A stretch of 64,000 nt of DNA from Pseudomonas sp. MWU16-30317 (GCF_020515695.1 NZ_JAIWJA010000002.1:744001-808000); one strand, 5' to 3'; counted from the stretch's first letter, positions 16,617 to 25,675 are shown. The notes: generated from the sequence alone by a model not told the origin. Numbers and translations: made by a program.

Positions 16617-17024
16617 AAGGGGCGTCCATAACCAGGTAACAAGTGCAAGCTGAGCTTGGGAGTTACTGGGTTATCCCCTATTAGAGTAAAAACTTGACGC
16701 CAAAAGCCTGCCGTTTGTCGCTTTTTATCCAGTGGTTTATACAGGGGTTGTACAAGCCGTGAGCTGAGCTGGCTCGCGTAAATCAGCTAAAAAGTGGTGT
16801 AACGTCAGGTTTCCAAACGCGTTTTGATGATCGGTCAACAGGCCAATCCGCTGATGATTTCTCCGTTTTGCTGCGTACTTTGTACAGCTTCCTGGCCGTC
16901 TTGCGCAGAGCACCTTGCGAACGACCGCGGAACGAAATACTTCTGATAATACTGTTGATCCATACAGTGGTTGGCATTACCCTGTGGGCTGGACCTTGAT
17001 ACCCTTCCTGGCTGGCAAACGCTT
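16617..17024. other. 400-bp divergent intergenic region with an SOS-type promoter
   Basis: It separates the start of the minus-strand che operon from a plus-strand coiled-coil gene. It contains the LexA box at 16952-16967 described separately. No confident promoter for the che operon was found; no sigma-28 type box (TAAA...GCCGATAA) is apparent. Confidence 0.5.
16952..16967 (+). promoter_or_regulatory. LexA (SOS) box overlapping a sigma-70 promoter
   Basis: CTGTTGATCCATACAG fits CTGT-N8-ACAG with both half sites perfect, flanked by a symmetric A and T. A plausible promoter overlaps it: TTGATC (16955-16960), 17-bp spacer, TACCCT (16978-16983), giving a start near 16990. LexA bound here would cover the -35 region, the usual repression geometry. 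Confidence 0.7.
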
Positions 17025-17333
17025 ATGACCGACACTGACCTCCTGAACGACGAACCTGACTGCGGCCCCTTTCCCACTGCCCTGGAGATGCTGGAGCAGC
17101 AGTGCGCATTGCTGGCCACCGAACTCGACGATACCAATGCCGAGTTGCGCGCCTGCCGTCAGCGTATCGCGGTGTTGGTGGTCCAGCATGGCAACGATGC
17201 CAACGAAATCGCACGCCAGCGTACCGAGTTGGTGAGGCTGGGCTGGGAGCTGTCCACGGCGAGGGTGGACGCAAGTCGGGAGGCTGCAGGGGAGGGCGCG
17301 TACGACGGGCATTGCCACGGCGCCCGGGAATGA
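17025..17333 (+). CDS. small coiled-coil protein under a LexA box, unknown function
   Basis: 102 residues. After an acidic start (MTDTDLLNDEPDCG), residues about 18-80 form a heptad-rich helix (LEMLEQQCALLATELDDTNA, then ELRACRQRI and ARQRTELVRLGWELS), a dimeric coiled coil. No membrane segment or known domain. The ATG has no strong ribosome site. The predicted promoter at 16955-16983 carries a LexA box, so induction after DNA damage is the natural hypothesis. The gene converges on the second RsmX copy, which ends about 30 bp past its stop. Coding status is likely but not certain. Confidence 0.55.
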   Translation: MTDTDLLNDEPDCGPFPTALEMLEQQCALLATELDDTNAELRACRQRIAVLVVQHGNDANEIARQRTELVRLGWELSTARVDASREAAGEGAYDGHCHGARE

Positions 17334-17363
17334 TACAGGTAGCCTGCAAGGCAAATCGCGGGC

Positions 17364-17477
17364 AATAAAAAACCCGCCGAAGCGGGTTTTCCCAAGACCA
17401 TTCCAACTCCTGTCGGCAGCCTCATGGCCATGGTCGATCGTCCTTGATCCAGCAGCGCTGCCTGCGTTGCTGTTGAT
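17364..17477 (-). ncRNA. rsmX: RsmX-like CsrA/RsmA-sequestering sRNA, copy 2
   Basis: About 114 nt, same plan as copy 1: start near CCCATCAACAGC, the hairpin GATC-AAGGAC-GATC, and an intrinsic terminator (AAAACCCGC-TTCG-GCGGGTTTT, 17368-17389). It has four GGA triplets against six in copy 1; the central TGGCC-CGGAT-GGCCA hairpin has been lost. The -10 box TAACCT lies at 17484-17489. It follows lldD on the same strand. The first 50 nt or so are identical to copy 1, the 3' half has drifted, which suggests the conserved 5' half carries the main binding sites. Confidence 0.72.
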
Positions 17478-17533
17478 GGGCTCAGGTTACTGCGTGGACG
17501 GAGCGAGCACTAGAGCCGATCACCACTGTGGTG

Positions 17534-17551
17534 TGTAAGCCTTTGGCTATA
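17534..17551 (-). promoter_or_regulatory. GacA-box-like upstream element of RsmX copy 2
   Basis: TGTAAGCCTTTGGCTATA, identical to the element before copy 1 and at the same distance (about 65 bp) from the predicted start. The intervening sequence is not conserved. Consistent with control by the GacS/GacA system. Confidence 0.6.
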
Positions 17552-17579
17552 GAGGGTGTCGGATCGGCAAAATGAACCG

Positions 17580-18734
17580 TTAAAGTGACCCTTGGCGCAG
17601 CTCGCGCACCAACGACTCACCGCTGATCTCTGCTACCGACTTGGCCCCGGTCAGCACCATCGCCACGCGCATTTCCTTTTCGATCAAGTCCAGCAAGTTG
17701 CTTACCCCCGCGCCGCCCGCCGCTGCCAGCGCGTAGATGAACGGGCGCCCGAGCAGCACACTGTCCGCGCCCAGGGCGATCATGCGCACGATGTCCAGGC
17801 CGTTGCGTACCCCCGAGTCGGCCAGAATCGCCAGTTGGCCCTTCACTGCATCGGCAATCGCCGGCAGGGCGCGGGCGCTCGAGAGCACGCCGTCGAGCTG
17901 GCGGCCGCCGTGGTTGGAGACGACGATGCCGTCGGCGCCGAAGGTCACGGCATCGCGGGCGTCTTCGGGGTCGAGGATGCCCTTGATGATCATCGGGCCG
18001 TCCCAGAACTCGCGGATCCATTCCAGATCCTTCCACGAAATCGACGGATCGAAATTGCTGCCCAGCCAGCCGATGTAATCCGCCAGGCCCGTGGGATTGC
18101 CGCGGTATCTGGAGATGTTGCCCAGGTCGTGAGGGCGGCCATTGACGCCTACATCCCAGGCCCAGGCCGGGTGGGTAACCGCTTGCCACATGCGTCGCAG
18201 CGGTGCGTTGGGGCCGCTCATGCCGGAGTGGGCATCTCGATAGCGGGCGCCTGGCACGGGCATGTCGACGGTGAACACCAGGGTGGTGACGCCCGCAGCT
18301 TTGGCGCGCTCCAGGGCGTTTTTCATGAAGCCGCGGTCCTTGAGCACATACAGCTGGAACCACATGGGCCGGGAGAGGGTAGGCGCGACTTCTTCGATGG
18401 GGCACACCGACACCGTCGACAAGGTGAAGGGAATCCCCTTGGCGTCGGCTGCCTTGGCGGCTTGCACTTCGCCGCGGCGGGCGAACATGCCGCACAGGCC
18501 GATGGGCGCGAGGGCTACCGGCATGGCCAAGGTCTGGCCGAACAGTTGGGTCTGCAGGCTCAACTCGGACATATTGCGCAGCACCCGCTGGCGCAGCGCG
18601 ATGTCGGCCAGGTCGGCGACATTGCGATGCAAGGTGTGCTCGACGTAGGCGCCGCCGTCCAGGTAGTGAAACAAAAACGGCGGCAGCTTGCGTTGCGCGG
18701 CGGCGCGGTAATCGGTGGAGGCGGAGATGATCAT
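17580..18734 (-). CDS. lldD: FMN-dependent L-lactate dehydrogenase
   Basis: 384 residues, full length. An alpha-hydroxy-acid dehydrogenase TIM barrel: FMN-binding [20 protein letters not shown], substrate-binding Tyr in [26 protein letters not shown], Lys in [12 protein letters not shown], and the catalytic His in [12 protein letters not shown] followed by DSGVRNGLD. It oxidises L-lactate to pyruvate and feeds electrons to the quinone pool at the inner membrane. It diverges from a GntR regulator over a palindromic operator. The usual partner lldP permease is not adjacent. Confidence 0.92.
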   Translation of the reverse strand: MIISASTDYRAAAQRKLPPFLFHYLDGGAYVEHTLHRNVADLADIALRQRVLRNMSELSLQTQLFGQTLAMPVALAPIGLCGMFARRGEVQAAKAADAKGIPFTLSTVSVCPIEEVAPTLSRPMWFQLYVLKDRGFMKNALERAKAAGVTTLVFTVDMPVPGARYRDAHSGMSGPNAPLRRMWQAVTHPAWAWDVGVNGRPHDLGNISRYRGNPTGLADYIGWLGSNFDPSISWKDLEWIREFWDGPMIIKGILDPEDARDAVTFGADGIVVSNHGGRQLDGVLSSARALPAIADAVKGQLAILADSGVRNGLDIVRMIALGADSVLLGRPFIYALAAAGGAGVSNLLDLIEKEMRVAMVLTGAKSVAEISGESLVRELRQGSL

Positions 18735-18779
18735 GGGGCGGCGTTCTCTGTTGTTGTATAGGGAGAGCGGCGGCGGTCG

Positions 18780-18794
18780 ATTGGTATTACCAAT
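18780..18794. promoter_or_regulatory. GntR-type operator between lldD and its regulator
   Basis: ATTGGTATTACCAAT is a perfect 7-bp inverted repeat around one central base, the form expected for FadR/LldR-type repressors (half site TTGGT/ACCAA). It lies 46 bp before lldD and 64 bp before the regulator gene, so one site could control both. Confidence 0.72.
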
Positions 18795-18857
18795 TTACAA
18801 GTTCTACGAACCAGATTAAAAGGATGGGGCGAAGGCTGTCAATTTTCGGAGAAGGGC

Positions 18858-19625
18858 ATGGGGTTCGGACAGGTACAACAGCGGCGATTGTCGGATGACA
18901 TCGTCACCAGGCTGGAGAGCATGATTGTCGAGGGCACCCTCAAGGCCGGCGAGCGCTTGCCGGCCGAGCGGGCACTGGCAGAGCAGATGGGCGTGTCGCG
19001 TCCATCGTTGCGTGAGGCCCTGCAAAAGCTGGCGGCCAAGGGCTTGCTGGTCAGCCGTCAGGGCGGTGGCAACTACGTAGCCGATTCACTCGGCTCGACC
19101 TTCAGCGATCCGCTGTTGCACTTGCTGGAGAACAACCCCAGCGTGCAGCGTGACCTGCTGGAATTTCGCCACACCCTCGAAGGTTCCTGTGCCTTCTACG
19201 CCGCTCAGCGCGCCACCAGCCTCGATCATCAGCGCCTGCGCGATGCCTTCGAAACCTTGCAGCACTGCTATGCCAGCGAGGGCAAGCTCGACCGCGCCCA
19301 GGAAGCACTGGCCGACGCCAACTTCCACCTGGCCATCGCCGAGGCTAGCCACAATGCCGTGCTGCTACACACCATCCGGGGCCTGTTCGACCTGCTCAAG
19401 CGCAACGTAATGACCAATATCGGCGGCATGTACGCGCTGCGCGACGAAACCCGCGACATGCTGATGGCGCAGCACAGCGAGCTGTTCAACGCCATTATCG
19501 AAGGCCGTGCAGAAGACGCGCGGGATATCTCCAATCGGCATATCCATTACGTCCAGGAAGTGCTGGCCGAGGGTGTGCAGGAGGCCCAGCGGGTGGCCCG
19601 GGCACAGCGGCGGCAGGGGATTTGA
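18858..19625 (+). CDS. GntR/FadR-family regulator, LldR-like
   Basis: 255 residues. N-terminal winged HTH (RLSDDIVTRLESMIVEGTLK, then GERLPAERALAEQMGVSRPS) and a C-terminal FCD effector domain (LEFRHTLEGSCAFYAAQRAT, then ANFHLAIAEASHNAVLLHTI with metal/effector-binding His residues, and HSELFNAIIEGRAEDA). FCD members of this clade respond to lactate or glycolate; the divergent lldD makes lactate the best guess. It most likely represses lldD and itself until lactate binds. The next gene is convergent. Confidence 0.85.
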   Translation: MGFGQVQQRRLSDDIVTRLESMIVEGTLKAGERLPAERALAEQMGVSRPSLREALQKLAAKGLLVSRQGGGNYVADSLGSTFSDPLLHLLENNPSVQRDLLEFRHTLEGSCAFYAAQRATSLDHQRLRDAFETLQHCYASEGKLDRAQEALADANFHLAIAEASHNAVLLHTIRGLFDLLKRNVMTNIGGMYALRDETRDMLMAQHSELFNAIIEGRAEDARDISNRHIHYVQEVLAEGVQEAQRVARAQRRQGI

Positions 19626-19629
19626 GTGC

Positions 19630-19836
19630 CTAGGCGCGCCGCCGCATCCATTCATCCACCACATCCCCCATGGTCTTGGGCGTGCCATCGACTATCCACG
19701 CCATGAACTCCCGATCGAATTTGAACGAAGCCCCACATTGTTCGACCATGAACCGTCGCACATTCTGGGTATTCCTGTAGCCGGAAGTCACCGGGGTATC
19801 GCGGGTGATAACGGCGCTGTGCCAATCGAACTGCAT
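19630..19836 (-). CDS. DUF6434 domain small protein
   Basis: 68 residues from the ATG preceded by AAGGA. The whole protein is one domain (MQFDWHSAVITRDTPVTSGY, then RNTQNVRRFM and a MAWIVDGTPKTMGDVVDEW C-terminus), matching a small family of unknown function. A TTG seven codons upstream is possible but less likely. No signal peptide. Convergent with the GntR gene, their ends only four bases apart. Confidence 0.7.
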   Translation of the reverse strand: MQFDWHSAVITRDTPVTSGYRNTQNVRRFMVEQCGASFKFDREFMAWIVDGTPKTMGDVVDEWMRRRA

Positions 19837-20013
19837 GCCGTGCGCTTCCTTGACCAAAACGTGTGTGCCGCGATCTTACCTTAACCGCCCCCAGTGCCGC
19901 CTTAGACACCTGAACACATAAGCTCAGACACATACGCTCATGGACAACGCTGCCCGACTGATTCATGATTTCAGCCGTTTACGAGCCTGGAACACGTCAC
20001 GGAGCATTTGTCA

Positions 20014-20274
20014 GTGGAACACTCACGCAACACCGCAGCCGATACGGTTTACATCGTACGCATCGACGGTACCCGTTTCGGGCCTTACAGCACCGAGGTC
20101 GAGCCCAACAAGGCGTTGATCTACGAAGTGACCCTCAATGCCGGTGCCGGCGACACCCTGGAGCGCATCCGCGCCGATGGCAGTGTCGAGACCTACCTGA
20201 TCACCAATACTCACTTCCAGCCGCAGATGAGCGCTGTCGAGGCCCACTACACCGTGCGCCTGCGCAAGGACTGA
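20014..20274 (+). CDS. small hypothetical protein
   Basis: 86 residues from a GTG with GGAG nine bases upstream. It begins with a polar stretch and then IVRIDGTRFGPYSTEVEPNK, a short beta-rich protein without known motif, signal peptide or membrane helix. Codon use is like the core genes. It is convergent with the binding-protein gene next door, the ends being two bases apart. Function unknown. Confidence 0.6.
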   Translation: MEHSRNTAADTVYIVRIDGTRFGPYSTEVEPNKALIYEVTLNAGAGDTLERIRADGSVETYLITNTHFQPQMSAVEAHYTVRLRKD

Positions 20275-20276
20275 GT

Positions 20277-21035
20277 TCAGCGCTGATCGGCGCCGGCCGA
20301 GCCGCTGTAGCGTTCGATGATTCTGTCGATCTCGCCGGACATCTTCATCCGCAGCAAGGTGCGCAGGATCCGTTGCACGGGAACGTCCGGGTCGTTGCGC
20401 ACGTAGCAGCCCAGGCCTTGGGCGCTCAATAGTCTGAGGGGGTGCAGCTGTTGATCCGCCGGCTGGCTGCTGTTGAACCAGTTGAGCGCCATCTGATTGC
20501 TCACAGCGTACTCATAACGCCCGGCCTTGAGTTTCATCAATACCTGCACCTGATTGCGTCCGTCGTCACGGATCAACTTGTTGCTGTCGAAGTAGGGTTG
20601 CAGATTCGGATAGCTGTAGCCCAGCACGGTACCGATCTTCTGCACCGACAGTTGCCCTGGGTCTACAGGCAGGGCATGTTCGGCGCTGCCGATCAGATAA
20701 TCCTTTTGCGTGATCAGGGGCAGGCTCCAGATATAGTCCCCCGAGAGGTTGGGGCCCCATGACTGCGAGGTGTAGCAGCGAATGTCCACCTGGCCGCTTT
20801 CCATTGCCGCTTGCAGGCGCAGGCGTGGCAGCACATGGAATTCGGCCGGGGCGCCGATCTGGGCGGCGAGGCTGGTCATGATCTGGAACAGAATGCCGTC
20901 GTCAGGTATGCCATCGTCGATCTCCATCAGCGGCATGGACCAGGCGTCCGACACCAGGAAACGAATGGGTCGAGTGTCCGCCAGCGCCGTTGAAGCCCAT
21001 AACATCCCGATCAGAATGCACCAAGCTTTGCGCAT
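20277..21035 (-). CDS. periplasmic solute-binding (SBP type 3-like) protein
   Basis: 252 residues. Signal peptide MRKAWCILIGMLWASTALAD with cleavage after ALA. The mature protein (IRFLVSDAWSMPLMEIDDGI, GILFQIMTSLAAQIGAPAEF, SGQVDIRCYTSQSW, then MKMSGEIDRIIERYSG at the end) follows the fold of amino-acid-type ABC binding proteins. No permease or ATPase gene is adjacent, so it may be an orphan sensor or feed a distant transporter. Ligand unknown. Confidence 0.78.
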   Translation of the reverse strand: MRKAWCILIGMLWASTALADTRPIRFLVSDAWSMPLMEIDDGIPDDGILFQIMTSLAAQIGAPAEFHVLPRLRLQAAMESGQVDIRCYTSQSWGPNLSGDYIWSLPLITQKDYLIGSAEHALPVDPGQLSVQKIGTVLGYSYPNLQPYFDSNKLIRDDGRNQVQVLMKLKAGRYEYAVSNQMALNWFNSSQPADQQLHPLRLLSAQGLGCYVRNDPDVPVQRILRTLLRMKMSGEIDRIIERYSGSAGADQR

Positions 21036-21167
21036 CTAGCCCCCGAGGGTCCGAAAACAGCAGTCGTTTGGCAGGTTATGGGGTAATACACACGTCCACT
21101 GGGTGCTTTTTGCCCCCTTGTCCGCTAGGATTAGCGGTCTTTTGCAACCCAGTCGCGATGGTTTTCG

Positions 21168-23396
21168 ATGAGTTATCAGGTTCTTGCACGTAAATGGCGT
21201 CCGCGCTCGTTCCGCGAAATGATCGGCCAGACCCATGTGCTCAAGGCTTTGATCAACGCGTTGGACAATCAGCGCCTGCATCATGCCTACCTCTTCACGG
21301 GGACCAGGGGTGTAGGCAAGACTACCATCGCGCGGATTATTGCCAAGTGCGTAAATTGCGAAATTGGCATCACTTCGACACCATGCGGTACGTGCTCGGT
21401 GTGCCGCGAGATCGATGAGGGTCGTTTCGTCGATCTGATCGAGATCGACGCCGCCAGCCGCACCAAGGTCGAGGACACCCGCGAACTGCTCGACAATGTG
21501 CAGTACGCCCCCAGCCGCGGGCGCTTCAAGGTCTACCTGATCGACGAAGTGCACATGCTGTCGAGCCACTCGTTCAATGCCTTGTTGAAGACGCTCGAAG
21601 AGCCGCCGCCCTACGTCAAGTTCATTCTTGCCACCACCGATCCGCAAAAGCTGCCCGCCACCATCCTGTCGCGCTGCTTGCAGTTTTCCCTGAAAAACAT
21701 GACCCCCGAGCGGGTGGTCGAGCACCTCAGCCACGTGTTGAGCGTCGAGAACGTGCCGTTCGAGGACGACGCCCTGTGGTTGCTGGGCCGCGCCGCCGAC
21801 GGTTCGATGCGCGATGCCATGAGCCTCACCGACCAGGCCATCGCCTTTGGTGAGGGCAAGGTGCTGGCGGCGGATGTGCGGGCCATGCTCGGTACTCTGG
21901 ATCACGGACAGGTCTACGGTGTGCTGCAGGCGTTGCTCGAAGGCGACGCGCGCGGGCTGCTGGAGGCGGTGCGTCATCTGGCCGAGCAGGGGCCGGACTG
22001 GAATGGCGTGCTGGCGGAAATCCTCAACGTGCTGCATCGCGTCGCAGTGGCGCAGGCCCTGCCTGAAGCCGTGGACAACGGCCAGGGCGACCGCGACCGG
22101 GTATTGGCTGTGGCGCAAGCGCTGCCGGCCGAGGATGTGCAGTTCTATTACCAGATGGGTTTGATCGGCCGTCGGGATTTGCCCCTGGCCCCGGACCCGC
22201 GCAGCGGTTTCGAGATGGTCCTGCTGCGCATGCTCGCGTTCAGGCCGGCGGGCAGCAGTGATGCACCGCCGCAAACGCTAAAGCCAGTGGGGATCAGCCA
22301 GGCCACAGCTGATTCCTCCAGGGCAGTGGCGGCACCGGCAGCAACCCCGAGTGTGCCGGTAGCCGTTCCAGCCCCAGCACAAACAACGCCTTTGCCTGTC
22401 CCTACCGAGGAGGCGCTCCCGGTGCAAGCCGCCCCTGCGCAGGCGAGTTCTGCCAGCGCAGAAGCTGGCACGGATACAGCGCCCGCTTCGCAGGCAGAGC
22501 CAGCTCCCACCGCTTCGGCGGCCGCTGGGGGGGATGATAATCGGCGGCAAGCCACCTCTTTACAGGGGGGGGCGGCGCACCAAGATCCAGTCGACGATCC
22601 GGATCTGCCTTGGAACGAGCCCGCTGCGCCAATGCAGGCCGAACCCGAGGCTTATGACGAGCCGCTGCTGGACACCGAATCCGAGCAGCCGATGCTCACT
22701 CCCATGCCAGCACCGACACCAGCCAGCGTGGTGCCGGCCGCGCCGGAGCGCGAGTCCCTGGACAGCGAAGATGAAGGCGACCGCATCGACAGCGCCGCGC
22801 ACCTGCAGCCGGTGCCCGATGCCTTCGTGCCCGCCGGCATGGACCGCGACGACGAGCCGCCGCTGGACGAGGACTATTACGAAGCCGATATCGACGCTTC
22901 GAACTATACGTTCCTCGACGATCTGGCCAGCGCCACGCCCGCGCCTGCACCGGCCGAACCCGAGCCGCTGCCGGCCTCGCAGCCGGCGACAGGCCTGGCC
23001 CTGCAATGGCTGGAGCTGTTCCCGAAATTGCCGATCTCAGGGCTCACGGCCAGCATCGCCGCCAACTGCAGCCTGATGGCGCTCGAGGGCGACGACTGGT
23101 TGCTGCACCTCGATCCGGCCCAGAGCGCGCTGTTCAACGCCACGCAACAGCGCCGGCTCAACGATGCCCTCAATCAGCACCATGGGCGTACGATTACGCT
23201 GAAGATCGAGCTGGTCCGCCCCGAGCAGGAGACCCCTGCTCAGGCGTCTTCTCGCCGGCGTACCGAGCGTCAGCATGAAGCCGAGGCGTCGATCCAGTCC
23301 GATCCGTTCATCCAGCAGATGATGCAGCAGTTCGGCGCGACCGTGCGAAACGATACTATTGAACCTGTCGACGTTCCGGTGAGCCAGAACGTATAA
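21168..23396 (+). CDS. dnaX: DNA polymerase III subunits gamma and tau
   Basis: 742 residues. Clamp-loader ATPase: Walker A GTRGVGKTT near residue 45, zinc-binding Cys cluster (CVNCEIGITSTPCGTCSVC), Walker B LIDEVHM, sensor 1 LATTDPQKLP. Residues about 370-600 are a long low-complexity Ala/Pro/Glu linker, then the tau C-terminal domain that contacts the alpha subunit. It loads the beta clamp and holds the replisome together. In the linker are two G-tracts (seven and eight G, around 22527 and 22565) in an open frame. ybaB and recR follow in the common dnaX-ybaB-recR arrangement. Confidence 0.96.
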   Translation: MSYQVLARKWRPRSFREMIGQTHVLKALINALDNQRLHHAYLFTGTRGVGKTTIARIIAKCVNCEIGITSTPCGTCSVCREIDEGRFVDLIEIDAASRTKVEDTRELLDNVQYAPSRGRFKVYLIDEVHMLSSHSFNALLKTLEEPPPYVKFILATTDPQKLPATILSRCLQFSLKNMTPERVVEHLSHVLSVENVPFEDDALWLLGRAADGSMRDAMSLTDQAIAFGEGKVLAADVRAMLGTLDHGQVYGVLQALLEGDARGLLEAVRHLAEQGPDWNGVLAEILNVLHRVAVAQALPEAVDNGQGDRDRVLAVAQALPAEDVQFYYQMGLIGRRDLPLAPDPRSGFEMVLLRMLAFRPAGSSDAPPQTLKPVGISQATADSSRAVAAPAATPSVPVAVPAPAQTTPLPVPTEEALPVQAAPAQASSASAEAGTDTAPASQAEPAPTASAAAGGDDNRRQATSLQGGAAHQDPVDDPDLPWNEPAAPMQAEPEAYDEPLLDTESEQPMLTPMPAPTPASVVPAAPERESLDSEDEGDRIDSAAHLQPVPDAFVPAGMDRDDEPPLDEDYYEADIDASNYTFLDDLASATPAPAPAEPEPLPASQPATGLALQWLELFPKLPISGLTASIAANCSLMALEGDDWLLHLDPAQSALFNATQQRRLNDALNQHHGRTITLKIELVRPEQETPAQASSRRRTERQHEAEASIQSDPFIQQMMQQFGATVRNDTIEPVDVPVSQNV

Positions 23397-23457
23397 CCCG
23401 TCAACGGCGCTGCCCGAGGCGGCGCCCACTACAACCCTACTTACGAGGTGAATTCCC

Positions 23458-23784
23458 ATGATGAAAGGTGGCATGGCCGGCCTGATGAAGCAGGCTCAGC
23501 AGATGCAGGAAAAAATGGCCAAGGCGCAGGAAGAACTGGCCAATGCCGAAGTCACCGGTCAGGCCGGTGCCGGCCTGGTCAGCGTGGTGATGACCGGTCG
23601 TCACGACGTCAAGCGCATCAGCCTCGATGACAGCTTGATGCAGGAAGACAAGGAAGTGCTCGAAGACCTGATCGCCGCCGCGGTCAACGATGCCGTGCGC
23701 AAGATCGAAGCCAACAGCCAGGACAAGATGTCCGGCATGACCGCTGGCATGCAATTGCCGCCGGGCTTCAAGATGCCGTTCTGA
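23458..23784 (+). CDS. ybaB: YbaB/EbfC nucleoid-associated protein
   Basis: 108 residues. [20 protein letters not shown], then an [20 protein letters not shown] motif: a complete YbaB fold that binds DNA as a dimer. Ribosome site GAGGTG. It lies 61 bp after dnaX, with recR further down, and is followed by a strong terminator. The Met-rich first helix is typical. Confidence 0.92.
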   Translation: MMKGGMAGLMKQAQQMQEKMAKAQEELANAEVTGQAGAGLVSVVMTGRHDVKRISLDDSLMQEDKEVLEDLIAAAVNDAVRKIEANSQDKMSGMTAGMQLPPGFKMPF

Positions 23785-23800
23785 TTTTCATGGCACTTAC

Positions 23801-23829
23801 AAAAAGCCAGGCTCCGTGCCTGGCTTTTT
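23801..23829 (+). terminator. intrinsic terminator after ybaB
   Basis: AAAAAGCCAGG-CTCCGTG-CCTGGCTTTTT: 11-bp stem including the A/T tracts, 16 bases after the ybaB stop. It separates dnaX-ybaB from the following oxidoreductase gene. Confidence 0.9.
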
Positions 23830-23914
23830 GCGTTGTGCGCGCCTGCAATCGTGGGAACGTGCACCTGGCCCATCGGTCTGCTTAAGTAGTGTTCAACTTT
23901 CAGGAGCCTTCTTC

Positions 23915-24949
23915 ATGTCCACCGAACTGACCCTCAACCAGCGTTTCGTCCTCGCCTCGCGGCCCAAGGGCGCGCCGACGCCCGAGAACTTTCGCCTGGA
24001 GCGCGTGGCCTTGCCAGAGCTGCAAGATGGCGAGGTGCAACTGCGCACGCTGTTCATGTCGCTGGACCCTTACATGCGTGGTCGCATGAGCGACGCACCG
24101 TCCTACGCCGCGCCAGTGGCGATCAACGAAGTGATGACGGCCGGCGCCGTGAGCCAGGTGACGGCGTCACGCAATCCGAAATTCCAGGAAGGCGACCTGG
24201 TGCTGGGCGCCACCGGCTGGCAGACCCACAGCATCAGTGATGGCAGTGGCATCATCCCCCTGCCAGCGGGTATTCCTTCGCCGTCCATGGCCCTCGGCGT
24301 GCTGGGCATGCCCGGCATGACCGCCTACATGGGCCTCATGCACATCGGCCAGCCCAAGGAAGGCGAGACGCTCGTGGTCGCGGCGGCGTCCGGGGCGGTG
24401 GGCTCGGTGGTCGGTCAGGTGGCCAAGCTCAAGGGCCTGAAAGTGGTCGGGGTGGCCGGTGGACCTGACAAGTGCCGCTATGTGGTGGACGAATTAGGCT
24501 TCGATGCTTGTATCGACCACAAGAGCGAGACCTTCGCCGAGGACCTGGCCACGGCCTGTGGCCAAGGCATCGACATCTATTTCGAAAACGTCGGTGGCCA
24601 CGTATTCGAAGCGGTGATGCCGCTGCTCAATGCCCGTGCGCGCATACCCGTGTGCGGATTGATCGCCCAGTACAACGAGTCTGCGCTGCCCGAGGGGCCG
24701 GATCGCTTCACGGTGCTGCCGCGGCTGTTGCTGACCAAGCGCGTTCGTATGCAAGGCTTCATCGTGTTCGATGACTTCGGCGATCGCCATGCCGAGTTCT
24801 ATTCGGCCATGGTGCCGTGGGTTCGGGACGGCAAGATTCGCTTTCGCGAACACGTGGTCGATGGTCTGGAAAATGCGCCAGAGGCCTTTATCGGTCTGCT
24901 GCAAGGCCATAACTTCGGCAAGCTGGTGGTCAAGGTCGCCGACGCCTGA
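23915..24949 (+). CDS. NADP-dependent MDR-family oxidoreductase (CurA/leukotriene reductase type)
   Basis: 344 residues, ribosome site AGGAG. N-terminal MSTELTLNQRFVLASRPKGA and LFMSLDPYMRGRMSD, then the nucleotide-binding VVAAASGAVGSVVGQVAKL and a DIYFENVGGHVFEAVMPLLN motif: the zinc-free medium-chain reductases that reduce activated double bonds of enones with NADPH (curcumin reductase and prostaglandin reductase relatives). The physiological substrate is unknown. It stands alone between the ybaB terminator and recR. Confidence 0.9.
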   Translation: MSTELTLNQRFVLASRPKGAPTPENFRLERVALPELQDGEVQLRTLFMSLDPYMRGRMSDAPSYAAPVAINEVMTAGAVSQVTASRNPKFQEGDLVLGATGWQTHSISDGSGIIPLPAGIPSPSMALGVLGMPGMTAYMGLMHIGQPKEGETLVVAAASGAVGSVVGQVAKLKGLKVVGVAGGPDKCRYVVDELGFDACIDHKSETFAEDLATACGQGIDIYFENVGGHVFEAVMPLLNARARIPVCGLIAQYNESALPEGPDRFTVLPRLLLTKRVRMQGFIVFDDFGDRHAEFYSAMVPWVRDGKIRFREHVVDGLENAPEAFIGLLQGHNFGKLVVKVADA

Positions 24950-25015
24950 GTATTTGACGCTGAGCCCCGGCGCCGGTATAAACCGCGTCTCGTTGTCATT
25001 GCAGGTTTCTTCGCC

Positions 25016-25618
25016 ATGAGCTTCAGCCCCTTGATTCGCCAACTGATCGACGCCCTGCGTATCTTGCCGGGCGTTGGCCAGAAAACCGCCCAGCGCATGG
25101 CGCTGCAGTTGCTCGAGCGCGATCGCAGCGGCGGCACGCGGTTGGCGCAGTCCTTGGCGCAGGCGATGGACGGTGTCGGGCATTGCCAGAAATGTCGGAC
25201 CCTGACCGAAGAAACGCTCTGCCCGCAGTGCGCCGACACGCGTCGCGATGACACCTTGTTGTGTGTAGTCGAAGGGCCGATGGACGTCTACGCGGTGGAG
25301 CAGACCGGCTACCGCGGGCGCTATTTTGTCCTCAAGGGGCATTTGTCGCCGCTCGACGGGCTGGGCCCGGAGGCCATCGGTATCCCGCAATTGATGGCGC
25401 GTATCGAAGAGCAGGGCAGCTTTACCGAGGTGATCCTGGCCACCAATCCTACAGTGGAAGGCGAGGCCACCGCCCATTACATCGCGCAATTGCTCAACGG
25501 CAAGGGCCTGGTGACCTCACGCATTGCCCACGGCGTACCGCTGGGCGGCGAATTGGAGTTGGTCGATGGCGGCACGCTTGCGCATTCGTTTGCCGGGCGC
25601 AAGCCGATCGCGCTGTAA
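25016..25618 (+). CDS. recR: recombination mediator RecR
   Basis: 200 residues, full length. N-terminal helix-hairpin-helix ([20 protein letters not shown]), four-Cys zinc finger ([16 protein letters not shown]), Toprim domain ([35 protein letters not shown]) and the Walker-B-like end [19 protein letters not shown]. With RecF and RecO it loads RecA onto gapped single-stranded DNA. Confidence 0.96.
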   Translation: MSFSPLIRQLIDALRILPGVGQKTAQRMALQLLERDRSGGTRLAQSLAQAMDGVGHCQKCRTLTEETLCPQCADTRRDDTLLCVVEGPMDVYAVEQTGYRGRYFVLKGHLSPLDGLGPEAIGIPQLMARIEEQGSFTEVILATNPTVEGEATAHYIAQLLNGKGLVTSRIAHGVPLGGELELVDGGTLAHSFAGRKPIAL

Positions 25619-25632
25619 CCACCCACCCTGTT

Positions 25633-25652
25633 TAGCCCCGGGAACGGGGCTA
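25633..25652. terminator. hairpin between convergent recR and anr
   Basis: TAGCCCCG-GGAA-CGGGGCTA, an 8-bp perfect stem 15 bp past the recR stop. The T-tract is weak (TTCCC). Probably a shared terminator for both genes. Confidence 0.6.
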
Positions 25653-25675
25653 TTCCCTGTAGCGCGCGGTAGCAG

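Noticed and set aside
16783..16977. Basic 64-residue minus-strand frame across the LexA box
   Set aside because: Protein-like in places, but starts inside the promoter of the opposite gene and shifts frame against a similar-looking neighbour frame; no ribosome site.
21036..21167. Possible 4.5S RNA gene before dnaX
   Set aside because: Looked for the conserved SRP RNA hairpin known near dnaX in some pseudomonads; not found in this 130-bp gap.
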